A stretch of DNA of 64,000 nucleotides from Pythium myriotylum (taxonomy: Eukaryota; Oomycota; Peronosporomycetes; Pythiales; Pythiaceae), in NCBI GenBank assembly GCA_023091665.1, contig JALJCQ010000030.1, positions 188,501 to 252,500 on the forward strand, read 5' to 3'. The notes below the pieces were generated by a model. The model was not told the origin of the DNA. It saw only the letters and a program-made list of their open reading frames with translations, and did no database searches. This document shows positions 31,336 through 39,874 of this stretch, in pieces (the first letter of the stretch is position 1; every line of letters begins with the position of its first letter). The position numbers and the translations under genes were made by a program.

Positions 31336-31599
31336 TGCGCAGGAAGAAGAACCGCCGGGGCAAGTGAGACCGTCGACTGAAGTGGACCATCACTCTGTGG
31401 AGCTCTTCGCGTTGACCATCTCAGCAAATCCTTCTCAGTCTGCGAGCGTTCTGGTGAGATGGCTTGAGGGACTTCGAGGGCCGTAGAGCCGCGTGGTTGG
31501 GCTTCGCAGCCCGATCGCTGGTCGGTTGCTGTGTAATTCTCGACGAATGAGACCATGGGAAGGAGGGAGAAAGAAAGCAAGAACGGGAGGGAGGGATTA

Positions 31600-32055
31600 A
31601 CTCATGCCGAGTTATCGGCTTCTTGAACGCATTGAAGACCATATCGTGGCTTCGATCGAAGGCTGTTGCTATTGCGAAGAAAGGTTGTGGTGGGGACGCT
31701 GATCATTTCACGTCTGAAAGCTGCCGGTGCATGATCCTCCCGATCACTATTCTATAGCTCTGTTGGTCTCGTAATCGCCCCAGCGACACACCGGATGATG
31801 ACGGGAGGGCCGTCTATACTGAACATGGCAGCTGAGAAAGGCGCAGTGCACAGATTGCAGTGATCTTGGGTGCAAGCCAGGGTCAGCGAGTCGTGGCGCA
31901 ACTAGTGTCCTGACTGCGCCGCAACGGAAGAGAGGAATCCTTGAAGAAGGCGCTGCTCCACTGAGGTCATTCCACCACGCACTCCACGGAGTCGCCAGTC
32001 CATGCAGACATCGCTTTATCGATTGATATGGCATTTGCTATGCGAAGGGGACACC
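31600..32055. other. outer segment of left arm, content unknown
   Basis: This 456-base segment is mirrored at about 49287-49742. It has higher GC than the inner arm. The minus strand holds a 95-codon ORF (32034-31747) that is identical in both arms, but its Arg/Cys/Trp-rich sequence has no recognisable domain and I do not call it a gene. It may be captured host sequence or the terminal part of the element. Confidence 0.4.
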
Positions 32056-32182
32056 CATTGTGATAGTTCGTGTTCAGAGGTGGGTTTTGGCCGTTGAACT
32101 ACAGCAGTTCGACGGGAGTCGAGGTGCGGCATAAATTGAGAAAATGTGTATTGAGAATTGAATTAAGAAAATGAATTGAGGA

Positions 32183-32845
32183 ATGAATTGTGACATATTG
32201 CTGATTTTCCTTTCACAAAGCGAACAGAGAAAATGGCAAGACATGAAGACGTACGGCGCAACACCACGCGCATCTCGAGAAGATGCGGAAGCCCTATCGA
32301 TCAGCCCACACACACAACCGGAAACGACTTCGGTCGCCACAGCGAGTACGGTTCAAGTGTTTGTGTGCGACTATAACGGCATCGCGTCGCTAGTGAAAGT
32401 TCCAGTCGGAACAACTTTGCGTGAATTGGTCGATGCGGCATTTGAAAAGCCATCGTTCAAGACAGGAGATTTTCTTGGCTTTGAAGATGGAAACTTGTCG
32501 CAGGATCGCGCTGTGACGGCAGCTGATGCGACTAAATGGACGGCCGCCAATCCACTCAGATTGAAGTACAAGGTAAGAACAAGCAACCAAATCAGCATTG
32601 GTGCAATACAAGTACAGTATTGACGTCGTATGTATTGTGGATAGAGAGACGACTCATGCCTGATCATGTGAATGACGCAGAGACCGAGTTGGAAGGAAAA
32701 GGCATCAAATTTCGCTGCCAGGCATAATGGATGGATTGTCGCCCTTATCATTGGTGCTGCAAATGCTGGTTACACGACCTGGACGAGGTTTCATGATGGT
32801 CATGCCAGCAGTGGTGATCGCAGTAGTAGTGATATGGGATGGTAG
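32183..32845 (+). CDS. ubiquitin-like fold protein with C-terminal membrane helix, left arm only
   Basis: Two exons: 32183-32572 and 32681-32845, with a 108-base intron (AAG/GTAAGA...GACGCAG/AGA) in phase 0, giving 184 residues. Exon 1 contains a ubiquitin-like beta-grasp pattern: VQVFVCDYNGIASLVKVP, TTLRELVDAAFE, and FLGFEDGNLSQDRAVTAAD, ending at NPLRLKYK. Exon 2 supplies a hydrophobic helix (NGWIVALIIGAANAGYTTW) and a Ser-rich tail with a clean stop. An in-frame second exon with a good membrane helix is unlikely by chance, so splicing is favoured. The CRN header is also a ubiquitin-like fold, which raises a distant kinship, but the CRN motifs are absent. The gene lies in the part of the left arm that has no counterpart on the right. 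Alternative start: ATG at 32243. Confidence 0.55.
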
Positions 32846-33085
32846 TAGTAGTGACGTATTAATGAACAAGAAAGTTTGACAGCCCATGTGTAACCGTGTT
32901 GATGTTGTCCTAGTCGAGGTATGAGCGTGTCTGCAACCAAACGAAAGTTCAAGCTAGGAATGGTGCAAGCTTTGTGAGGTAGCTGCAGAGTGTTGGCAAG
33001 CGAAGAAAACCTGCCAAGTTCTTGGAGTGATTGAAATTACTTCGTCCGCTCTACCGTCCGCTCTTCCTTCGCATATAAGAGCACT

Positions 33086-33173
33086 GAGCGTACCCCTAGA
33101 CACCCTTAGAGACTGCGATGATGTACTATACAGTACATCATCGCAGTCTCTAAGGGGGTCTAGGGGTACGCTC
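33086..33173. repeat. 88-bp near-perfect palindrome (hairpin H1)
   Basis: Arms of about 40 bases beginning GAGCGTACCCCTAGAC pair with one imperfection around a short centre flanked by GATGTACT and AGTACATC. It lies at the inner edge of the left-only segment. Its partner in the right arm (49006-49109) is longer and perfect, with a different centre. Confidence 0.9.
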
Positions 33174-33292
33174 GATGCCATTTTATGCACTGCTTGAGCG
33201 GACGATGTGACTTAGGCCAGACACTCGTCCGCTAGCGTACGACAAGAGAAAGAACGCAGGAAATCAGCGTGTTTAACACGACATTTACAGTA

Positions 33293-33742
33293 CTAATCTG
33301 ACATCTGCATCGCATCATTGAAAAAAGTGCTCAGCCTCTCAATGTGTGTCGGTGCTCTGTGAATGGCGGCAAATGCGTCCGCTTGGATAGCCAACTCGTC
33401 CTCCAAATTGTCTTCCTCCTCCTGTGCCCAATTCGCGATGTTCCTGATGGCGATGCTCGTCATGTCGTACTTTCGCAGGTATTCGATAGCTATGATCTCC
33501 AGTGGGGACAGTTTGGTCGCGACGTAGCGTGCCGACTTGTGCAAGTGCATCGTGCAGTATCGCCTATCTAGAGGATTAGACGAGTTGCCGCACCGAACTC
33601 GATCTTCACCCAGAAGGTGCGAGCACCTCAACGGCTTGATCGCCTTCTTGGTCGTGGCCTTGGGCTTGGCCTTCTTGGACGCGCTCTTGGATGCGACTTT
33701 CCTTGTCGTGTTGGACTTCTTGGCGGAGGCAAGTGGCGCCAT
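33293..33742 (-). CDS. Lys-rich protein with Cys/His cluster, left-arm copy
   Basis: The frame encodes 149 residues from the ATG at 33742; the longer frame starts at a TTG. The first 35 residues are very basic (Lys/Ala/Ser/Thr, as in KSASKKAKPKATTKKAIKP), like histone-tail or DNA-condensing sequences. A probable zinc site follows (C-x8-C...C-x2-H within RCSHLLGEDRVRCGNSSNPL and RRYCTMHLHKS). The C-terminal part is helical (LSPLEIIAIEYLRKYDM, EDNLEDELAIQADAFAAIH). No family is recognised. A DNA-binding role is suggested by composition and by its company with replication genes. An identical copy lies in the right arm. Confidence 0.65.
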   Translation of the reverse strand: MAPLASAKKSNTTRKVASKSASKKAKPKATTKKAIKPLRCSHLLGEDRVRCGNSSNPLDRRYCTMHLHKSARYVATKLSPLEIIAIEYLRKYDMTSIAIRNIANWAQEEEDNLEDELAIQADAFAAIHRAPTHIERLSTFFNDAMQMSD

Positions 33743-34189
33743 GGATCCGAGAGTACCAATGAGAACATCGACAGGGATGTTGCTGGATGCCACCAACCGC
33801 TTCAGGTTCTTGTCCGATCAGGACAATTCATCGCCACCTCAACAAAAGCAATACCCTCCGCAAATAGATAGTGATGTCGGCACCACTGGCGCCACAATCG
33901 CCTCAAACAGTAATTTCCGATACCAGAGACGTCAATTTGCGGCATTACTTTGAAACTTGATACGTCGATCTTAGGGAATCCCACCGCAATGAAACACCCT
34001 TTTGAATGACCAAATGGTTAAGAACTACCTTAGATTACGAAACAACCACTTCTGATCCTAAGCAAATGATATCAATATATACCGACCAAAAATAAAATAC
34101 CGGTATTTCATCCGCGCTATTGATTTCGATACCGAGACGATTCGTAGGTGTTAAAATCGTTATGCCCTGGTAAAAATCAATCAATAAAT

Positions 34190-34285
34190 CTATAAGAAAC
34201 ATCAATGAAAGAAACATCAACCAATCAATCTATAAGAAACACCAGCCAATCACTGTTTAAGCGATCAATCTATAAGAAACATCAA
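34190..34285. repeat. cluster of CTATAAGAAACATCAA motifs
   Basis: Three or more copies of the motif CTATAAGAAACATCAA (with variants) occur here, separated by CAATCAATC-like spacers. Related copies occur at about 35425-35600, and mirror copies in the right arm. They are non-coding and lie between the arm genes; a possible replication or promoter element. Confidence 0.7.
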
Positions 34286-34329
34286 GCAAATGCCGCGATG
34301 TTGCTATATTGATTTCGATACCGAGCCAA

Positions 34330-34762
34330 TTGATAGACATCAGAATCGTTATGGCCCTGGTTAAATCCATTGTCCCTGCTTGTCCCAGCAACATCCAGGT
34401 CCAAAAGTTTTATTAATTATGCAGGTTAGAGACCTTCTCGTTAGTCTTAAAGTAACTTTATATTCTTTGGACCTCTGTCCCTACGAAAATTATACTTGTC
34501 TATAGAAATATCTCAGTCAATGATCCATCATCATCTATCATCTTTTTCTAATAGTGGGGCTACAACTTCACTTTTTCCTGGGACAAACTGAAATATGTTA
34601 AATCACTATGAATTCGCATTATGATCGCTTCTGGTGTAATGAATCGATATAATTTTGCCAGGGACGACAATCTTGTTTTCCTGGGGACAAAGATATTAAG
34701 CACTCCTTCAACGGAATCATAAGTTTCCAATTAAATGGTTATTGATTCAATCAAAGGATGCA
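34330..34762. repeat. direct repeat A1 (left arm), ~430 bp
   Basis: This aligns with 35649-36080 (A2) over its whole length, starting TTGATAGACATCA and ending ATTGATTCAATCAAAGG. Both copies are studded with GGGAC/GTCCC. A 25-bp piece at 34380-34404 is in the opposite orientation to the same piece in A2 (35699-35723). Mirror copy: 47440-47872. Confidence 0.85.
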
Positions 34763-34968
34763 CTCGCGGATTCATTAGACAGACAAGCGATCAAATCTGC
34801 CTGGGTCGAGTGACACCACAGCTTTCTAGTATGCACTGGCACAAAAAACATAAGGAATTCAGAAGAAATCCGTAAGGAATCCACAAGGGATTCATAAGGA
34901 GACCATGACAAGAACATGCTAGCAATTGCAAAGACAGATCGATCCAATGTTTCTTTTGCGATCTGAAT

Positions 34969-35295
34969 TCACTCGTCTTTCGTTAGTTGATCTAACTCCT
35001 TCTTCAATCTTGGGCAGTTCGAATTAACGAACTCATTCTTGATTAGCCAAGCAATGTAACCTTTATCCTTGTCGTAAATCCACTTTATCGTCTTACCTTT
35101 GTATTTTCCCCATGTCATCACAAACGAAAGGTCAGACCCACGGAGCTTTTCATCGAGGAACTTCTTGATTTCGGGGTACTCACCAATCAGAATCTCTTGC
35201 GGGTAGAGCCACTTTGCGTATTGTTGATCAACTTCCCAGATCTCAGCAATTTGTTTGCCTCGGTACTTTCCAAAATTTACTGTAAGTGTGTCCAT
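34969..35295 (-). CDS. ExoX-C-like double-repeat protein, left-arm copy
   Basis: The frame encodes 108 residues made of two copies of one module: FGKYRGKQIAEIWEVDQQYAKWL (~8-30) and WGKYKGKTIKWIYDKDKGYIAWL (~62-84). The pattern (F/W)GKY-x-GK-x-I-x-x-(I/V)-x-x-x-D-x-x-Y-x-x-WL is that of the small domain found at the C-terminus of exodeoxyribonuclease X and in many phage and giant-virus proteins (also annotated DUF3820). It is usually attached to nucleases; here it stands alone, with no catalytic residues. A DNA-end or nucleic-acid-binding role near the element's replication genes is inferred. It differs from the right-arm copy by one residue (Leu versus Phe). Confidence 0.75.
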   Translation of the reverse strand: MDTLTVNFGKYRGKQIAEIWEVDQQYAKWLYPQEILIGEYPEIKKFLDEKLRGSDLSFVMTWGKYKGKTIKWIYDKDKGYIAWLIKNEFVNSNCPRLKKELDQLTKDE

Positions 35296-35648
35296 TTTAG
35301 CCTATACCTATAGACCGATACCTCTATGAAACAAATTAAATAATACAAACTACTAGCGCTAGTTAGCTCACAAACGCGAGATGTTGATAGATCAATGTCG
35401 CTATGGACTTGATAAGACATAGTTAATCTATAAGAAATATCAATCAATAGTGACATCCGCGAATGTTACTTTGTTAATCTACATATCGAGAGTATTACTC
35501 GACGCCGATATCGATATGGTCCATCAATCATCCATTAGAAACATCAACCAATTGACTGTAAGAAACGTCAATCAATCAATCTATAAGAAACATCAATCAA
35601 TAGTGGCATCTGCGAGATGGTACTTTGCTAATTTACATACTGAGAGTA

Positions 35649-36080
35649 TTGATAGACATCAAAATCGTTATGGCCCTAGTAAAATTCATTGTCCCTGCTT
35701 GGACCTGGATGTTGCTGGGACAAAAGGTTTATTAATTATGCAGGTTAGAGGTCTTCTCGTTAGTCTTAAAGTAACTTTATATTCTTTGGACCTCTGTCCC
35801 TACGAAAATCATAGTTGTCTATAGAAATATCTCAGTCAATGATCCATCATCATCTATCATCTTTTTCTAATAGTGGGGCTACAACTTCACTTTTTGTTGG
35901 GACAAACCGTCACAACACGGAACGCGAGGGAATCGGCGTTGCGGTTGCTTCTCGTATAACGAAACGTAATAAATTTACCCAGGGACGACAATCTTTTTTC
36001 CTGGGGACAAAGATATTATACGATTCTTTAATGAAATCATATGTTTCCAATCAAATGGTTAATGATTCAATCAAAGGGAC
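35649..36080. repeat. direct repeat A2 (left arm), ~430 bp
   Basis: This is the second copy of the 430-bp direct repeat, immediately upstream of the small basic ORF and the primase-helicase. Mirror copy in the right arm: 46122-46553. Confidence 0.85.
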
Positions 36081-36159
36081 GCAATTTGTCACGTTCATGG
36101 GACATAAGAAATTTCTATTCCGATGTTTGTATATTAGAATATAGCATTGTATATAAGAA

Positions 36160-36363
36160 ATGACTTACTCAAGCGACCATTATCAAATCCATAGAGAGCC
36201 GATGCTTGAAGCACAAAAACGCTACTATCGGAAGAACCGAGAGGCTAAGTTGGCCAAGCAGAAAGAATACAATGAAAAAAACAAGGACAAGATTTCTCAA
36301 TATCAAGAAGCGTATAGAGCGCGCAAGCGGGCCGAGAAAGCCCGACTAGAGATTAGATCGTGA
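36160..36363 (+). CDS. small basic coiled-coil protein, left-arm copy
   Basis: The ATG-started frame encodes 67 residues, very rich in Lys, Arg, Glu and Tyr with a heptad-like helix (AQKRYYRKNREAKLAKQKEY, NEKNKDKISQYQEAYRARKR). Such Lys/Glu/Tyr helices occur in many giant-virus and phage proteins, often next to DNA-binding or HNH domains, but here nothing else is attached. It lies 114 bases upstream of the primase ATG on the same strand. No specific function can be assigned. The identical mirror copy supports it being a real gene. Confidence 0.55.
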   Translation: MTYSSDHYQIHREPMLEAQKRYYRKNREAKLAKQKEYNEKNKDKISQYQEAYRARKRAEKARLEIRS

Positions 36364-36477
36364 AACTTGAATAGTTTTTTTTCGAGAACAATCTTCAGGT
36401 CTGAGAAAATTTTCTATTCTGATGTTTGTTTATTAGAATATAAGAAATATCAACATATCGAATATTAAAATTTGGAA

Positions 36478-38718
36478 ATGTGCGCTGTCGAAAACTGTAC
36501 CCGTAAATGCTACAAGGCTACACCTTGCTGCTGGAACCATCGCGGTCACGTGAGTAAATTCACTGCGGTTGTTAAGCCCGTTGTAGAATCAGTTCCTGAA
36601 ACAGCCGCCAAGCCGATTGTAGAACCAGTTGTAGAACCCGCCGCAAAGCCGATTGTAGAACCAGTTGTAGAACCCGCCGCAAAGCCGATTGTAGAACCAG
36701 TTGTAGAACCCGCCGCAAAGCCGATTGTAGAACCAGTTGTAGAACCCGCCGCAAAGCCGATTGTAGAACCAGTTGTAGAGTCAGTTCTTGATGCCATCGC
36801 CGAACCAGTTGTTGAGACCGTTGCTGAAGCAGTTGTCAAGCCAGTTGTCAAGCCAGCTGTGAATTCAGTAGCTGAAGCGGTCGTCGAGCCAGTTCTTGAT
36901 CGAAATCTTGAATACGAATACAACTATGTCCATCGCGGACGCCAATACGAACATTGGATTAAGAAGCACGCTAGTGGCGTTGGTAATGTAAGCTACTCAC
37001 TATATGGAGAAGGTAAAGAATATCTCTATGATGTGAAGGATGCGCATGTGTTGCAGGTCGTTGATGGCAAAGGAAAGAATCGTCGCTTCGTTTGGCTATA
37101 CAGCCATGTTGATAGATCTGCATTTGTTAAATTTGCTCATGAGCAGTTGAAACATGAGTGTCATGAAGTATTCATTGGCAATCGCAAAATCAAGTTCTTT
37201 ATCGATTGCGATCAAAAGCTCACCGATGCAGAATTCAATGCATATGAGATGACGACTGATGGATTGGTTCTTCAAATGGCTACTGATTATATGGCCGCGT
37301 TTAAGCACGCACTTGAATATATCGATTGCAATTTTGCTATCTACGAAGACGACCTTGACTTTCTTGTGACGAATCGATCGCGTAAAATGGACGGTGGCGT
37401 CAAATTATCCACGCATATTGTTACCAACATCGGATTTACTGTTGCAGAGTGTAAGGCTATCGTCAAATACATGCTGAAGGAGTCTTTCACACAAATCAGC
37501 GATGTTGGAGACTCTTACATCGAGTTCTTAAAATCGTGTATTGATCTTCAGCCATATCGCAGCAATGGATCGCTTTCACTTCCAGGAGGAAACAAACGAG
37601 GGAATGTAAATCAAGTAATCAAACCATTCAACTCTACCTTCAACACGCCTTTCTTGTTGGATACTGCTGCTGATATGGCATACACTGATCACGATTTGAC
37701 CAATGATTTGGAGATCAAGTCAGTTGATAAGCCGCAAGAAATCTTCGCCGAGTCGAGTAATGAGTTCATTGACAAAGCAATTCAGAAGATCAGCAAAATT
37801 CCAGATTACGATCCATTAAAATTTGATGTTTATGGACGGGCTCCTAAAGGTAACTTCGTTTATGTCAAACGTATTGGCTCATCACATTGCTCTGTTTGTG
37901 ACCGGATTCACGAATCGGATGATACGATGCTTCTAATCTTTAACGAAGAAAAGCAATCTGCTTGGTGGAAATGTACTCATGCTCCAATGGAAACAAAGGC
38001 GATTCGCTGGTATGGACGCGGGAAAACTGAGATTTCAATTGATGAGGATGCATTCACGCCAGAAGATATTGAATCATTCGCGGCTATCGCTAAGGAAACA
38101 GTTAAACCCCAAGCAGAACGCAAACTTACTGAAGCTCAGCAGCTAAAGTTGAAGTTAATCAAAATCGTTGGCGATAAATACAGACGCTCATATGGCTCAG
38201 GGGCAATCTACGAACGCCAGACGGATTATTATTATACCTACAAGTATAGTGATCCAAAGCTGTTTCTGAACGATATTTTGGCAAATGACGAATCATATCA
38301 ATTGTCCTCGAAGAAAGAATCTGACGAATTGCTCCATTTCATTAAATATACGGTCCATCCAGGGTTTGCATTCATGGCATTAGATTATAACTATATTGGT
38401 TTCAGCAACGGAGTTTATGATTTATCAACCGCAAGCTTCATTAATGCAACAGATGTCCCAAAGGGAATTCAGGTTCGTAAATACATCGATCAGAAATTCG
38501 AAATCACTGAGACGCCGCTATTTGATAAATACTTTTCTTTTCAATTCACGGAAGAAGAGGACCGCGAGTTCATTTACTTCCTCATTGGTCGATGTCTAAC
38601 CGTTTTGGATGACAAGTTTGACTTCATGCTAATGATTCATGGACAAGGAGGATCAGGTAAAAGCCTTTTGGCCAATCTCATAAAATATGCATTTGGTCAA
38701 GATCAATTGGACTTCTAA
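36478..38718 (+). CDS. primase-SF3 helicase (D5-like), N-terminal part, left-arm copy
   Basis: The frame encodes 746 residues from the ATG at 36478; the TTG two codons upstream is not needed. Order: a small Cys/His site (CAVENCTRKCYKATPCCWNH, ~2-21); a proline/valine repeat tract (~43-102); an archaeo-eukaryotic primase domain with the DxD metal motif FFIDCD (~240), the SxH motif KLSTHIV (~310) and a third motif DLQPYRSNGSLSLPGG (~355); a primase zinc ribbon (CSVCDRIH...WWKC, ~470-500); a D5_N-like helical region; and the start of a superfamily 3 helicase with Walker A GQGGSGKS (~721). The frame then stops at 38718. This is the replicative primase-helicase typical of large DNA viruses, their satellites and some plasmids. 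Walker B and the arginine finger lie in the next ORF. Confidence 0.88.
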   Translation: MCAVENCTRKCYKATPCCWNHRGHVSKFTAVVKPVVESVPETAAKPIVEPVVEPAAKPIVEPVVEPAAKPIVEPVVEPAAKPIVEPVVEPAAKPIVEPVVESVLDAIAEPVVETVAEAVVKPVVKPAVNSVAEAVVEPVLDRNLEYEYNYVHRGRQYEHWIKKHASGVGNVSYSLYGEGKEYLYDVKDAHVLQVVDGKGKNRRFVWLYSHVDRSAFVKFAHEQLKHECHEVFIGNRKIKFFIDCDQKLTDAEFNAYEMTTDGLVLQMATDYMAAFKHALEYIDCNFAIYEDDLDFLVTNRSRKMDGGVKLSTHIVTNIGFTVAECKAIVKYMLKESFTQISDVGDSYIEFLKSCIDLQPYRSNGSLSLPGGNKRGNVNQVIKPFNSTFNTPFLLDTAADMAYTDHDLTNDLEIKSVDKPQEIFAESSNEFIDKAIQKISKIPDYDPLKFDVYGRAPKGNFVYVKRIGSSHCSVCDRIHESDDTMLLIFNEEKQSAWWKCTHAPMETKAIRWYGRGKTEISIDEDAFTPEDIESFAAIAKETVKPQAERKLTEAQQLKLKLIKIVGDKYRRSYGSGAIYERQTDYYYTYKYSDPKLFLNDILANDESYQLSSKKESDELLHFIKYTVHPGFAFMALDYNYIGFSNGVYDLSTASFINATDVPKGIQVRKYIDQKFEITETPLFDKYFSFQFTEEEDREFIYFLIGRCLTVLDDKFDFMLMIHGQGGSGKSLLANLIKYAFGQDQLDF
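36604..36783. repeat. 36-bp tandem repeat x5 inside the primase gene (left arm)
   Basis: Five consecutive 36-base units encode the 12-residue repeat A-A/K-P-I-V-E-P-V-V-E-x-x. The units are almost identical and keep frame. The mirror copy is at 45419-45598. The product is an extended, acidic Pro/Val linker between the zinc site and the primase domain. Confidence 0.9.
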
Positions 38719-38726
38719 GTAACTCA

Positions 38727-39497
38727 ATGCAAGAAAAATTTGGCCTGAGTGAATTTGCCACAAAGCAAATCGTTTGCTGCGACGACATGCCTCATAACAT
38801 CGCTAAGACGCTTCCCCGATCAGATTTCTTATCAATGATGACTCGCGGTTCGATTTCGTGCCCCGTCAAAGGGAAAGGCTCAATTGAAGTGCTAGATTGG
38901 AATATTCCAACTCTAATCAACTCGAATCATATGCCGAACTACAAAGATGAAGCTGGCGAAATCGTTCGTCGTCTGATGATTGTTGAATTTGGCAAGCAAG
39001 TCCCTGATGACGAAGTAGATGTAGAACTTGAGCAGAAAATCAAAGATCAAGAGTTCGCAACATTCTTGCATCGATGCCGTTCAAAGTATATCGAATTCAA
39101 AGACAAATACGGAAGCAAGAAGGTGACAGCATTTGCTCCACAGTCATTCATTGATAGAAGCAATGAGTTTCGCGAGACTGCTAATAACAGCTACGGATTC
39201 GCTATTGGAAACGTAGCATATGAAGAAGGGGCAGAAATATCAAGATCTGAAATGCGGAGACACTTGCTCGTTTGGATGCAAGAGAAATTCGGATTGGATA
39301 AATTACCTAAGGAACAGTTAAAGCCACAAGAGATCGAGCGTGCTCATAGTAAAATCAAATACGTCGAAATGAAAATCTGCACGCATTGTGGAAATAAACA
39401 TACGAAGGATTGCTGTAAGGACTACGAGTGCAATGCCAGAAGCACCAAGCGATACTTCATCAATGCGAAAATAACGTCAAGACTCATCATTGAGTAA
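38727..39497 (+). CDS. SF3 helicase C-terminal part, split from primase by frameshift, left-arm copy
   Basis: The ATG-started frame encodes 256 residues and carries the rest of the superfamily 3 helicase: Walker B KQIVCCDDMP (~12-21), motif C/sensor IPTLINSNHMPN (~68-79) and the arginine finger pair EIVRRLMIVEF (~86-96). A C-terminal domain follows, with a Cys/His cluster (CTHCGNKHTKDCC). It is in the -1 frame relative to the upstream ORF, eight bases after its stop. The spacing from Walker A to Walker B across the break is normal for the family, so nothing but one base seems missing. Alone it has no Walker A and cannot bind ATP normally. It could be a decayed half, a separately translated subunit, or the product of recoding. 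The same break exists in the other arm. Confidence 0.85.
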   Translation: MQEKFGLSEFATKQIVCCDDMPHNIAKTLPRSDFLSMMTRGSISCPVKGKGSIEVLDWNIPTLINSNHMPNYKDEAGEIVRRLMIVEFGKQVPDDEVDVELEQKIKDQEFATFLHRCRSKYIEFKDKYGSKKVTAFAPQSFIDRSNEFRETANNSYGFAIGNVAYEEGAEISRSEMRRHLLVWMQEKFGLDKLPKEQLKPQEIERAHSKIKYVEMKICTHCGNKHTKDCCKDYECNARSTKRYFINAKITSRLIIE

Positions 39498-39754
39498 GAC
39501 TGGTGTCATACTATGTGTTTATAGCAGAGGTTTTATACCACGGACAAAAGGTACTGGCCAGTGGAGTAAGCGCCAATTCTGCACTTTGACAATGGACAAT
39601 GTCCATTTTGTGGTTGCAGTTCATCACACGTGAAGGGGAGTGATGTTCCTCGTCTTAGATTTCCTTCGGGATTGTCCCTGATTTAGATTTAGATGTCCTG
39701 GAAAGGCGCGCTCGCCTTTCGGCTCATTACCGTAAAAGCAGATTTTGGTATCAT

Positions 39755-39874
39755 TTTGAAACCGGTTTTAGTACCGATAGTTTAACCTCAGTTGAGGTTA
39801 ATTTTAGATGCCATCATTGAAAATAAAACCTGAAGTGAGGTGGAACCTAATAATGCAGTCGGAAAAAAAGGAAA
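39755..39874. promoter_or_regulatory. CRN upstream region, mirrored at the right side of the loop
   Basis: The sequence holds AAACCGGTTTT and the palindromic pair AACCTCA/TGAGGTT, followed by AATTTTAGATGCCATCATTG and AATAAAACC. A diverged reverse copy lies at about 42420-42535, in front of the CRN relic. Conservation of this block in both, despite divergence elsewhere, suggests a promoter. Confidence 0.5.

Larger units (their letters stand above)
31600..39504. repeat. left arm of giant inverted repeat
   Basis: The outer end is sharp: position 31600 pairs with 49742, and the next base outside does not pair. The inner end is at 39504 (pairing with 42698). From 33.2 to 39.5 kb a position p pairs with 82202 minus p. 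Outside the left-only insertion, p pairs with 81342 minus p. Confidence 0.95.

Noticed and set aside
35815..36144. 109-codon ORF inside direct repeat A2 (and its mirror copy)
   Set aside because: It starts at TTG within a non-coding repeat full of GGGAC motifs; the paired repeat A1 does not keep the frame.
38700..38730. Canonical -1 programmed frameshift signal at the helicase break
   Set aside because: The -1 frame is open over a short overlap (from 38661), but I see no X-XXY-YYZ slippery heptamer and no obvious downstream structure, so I list recoding only as one possibility.
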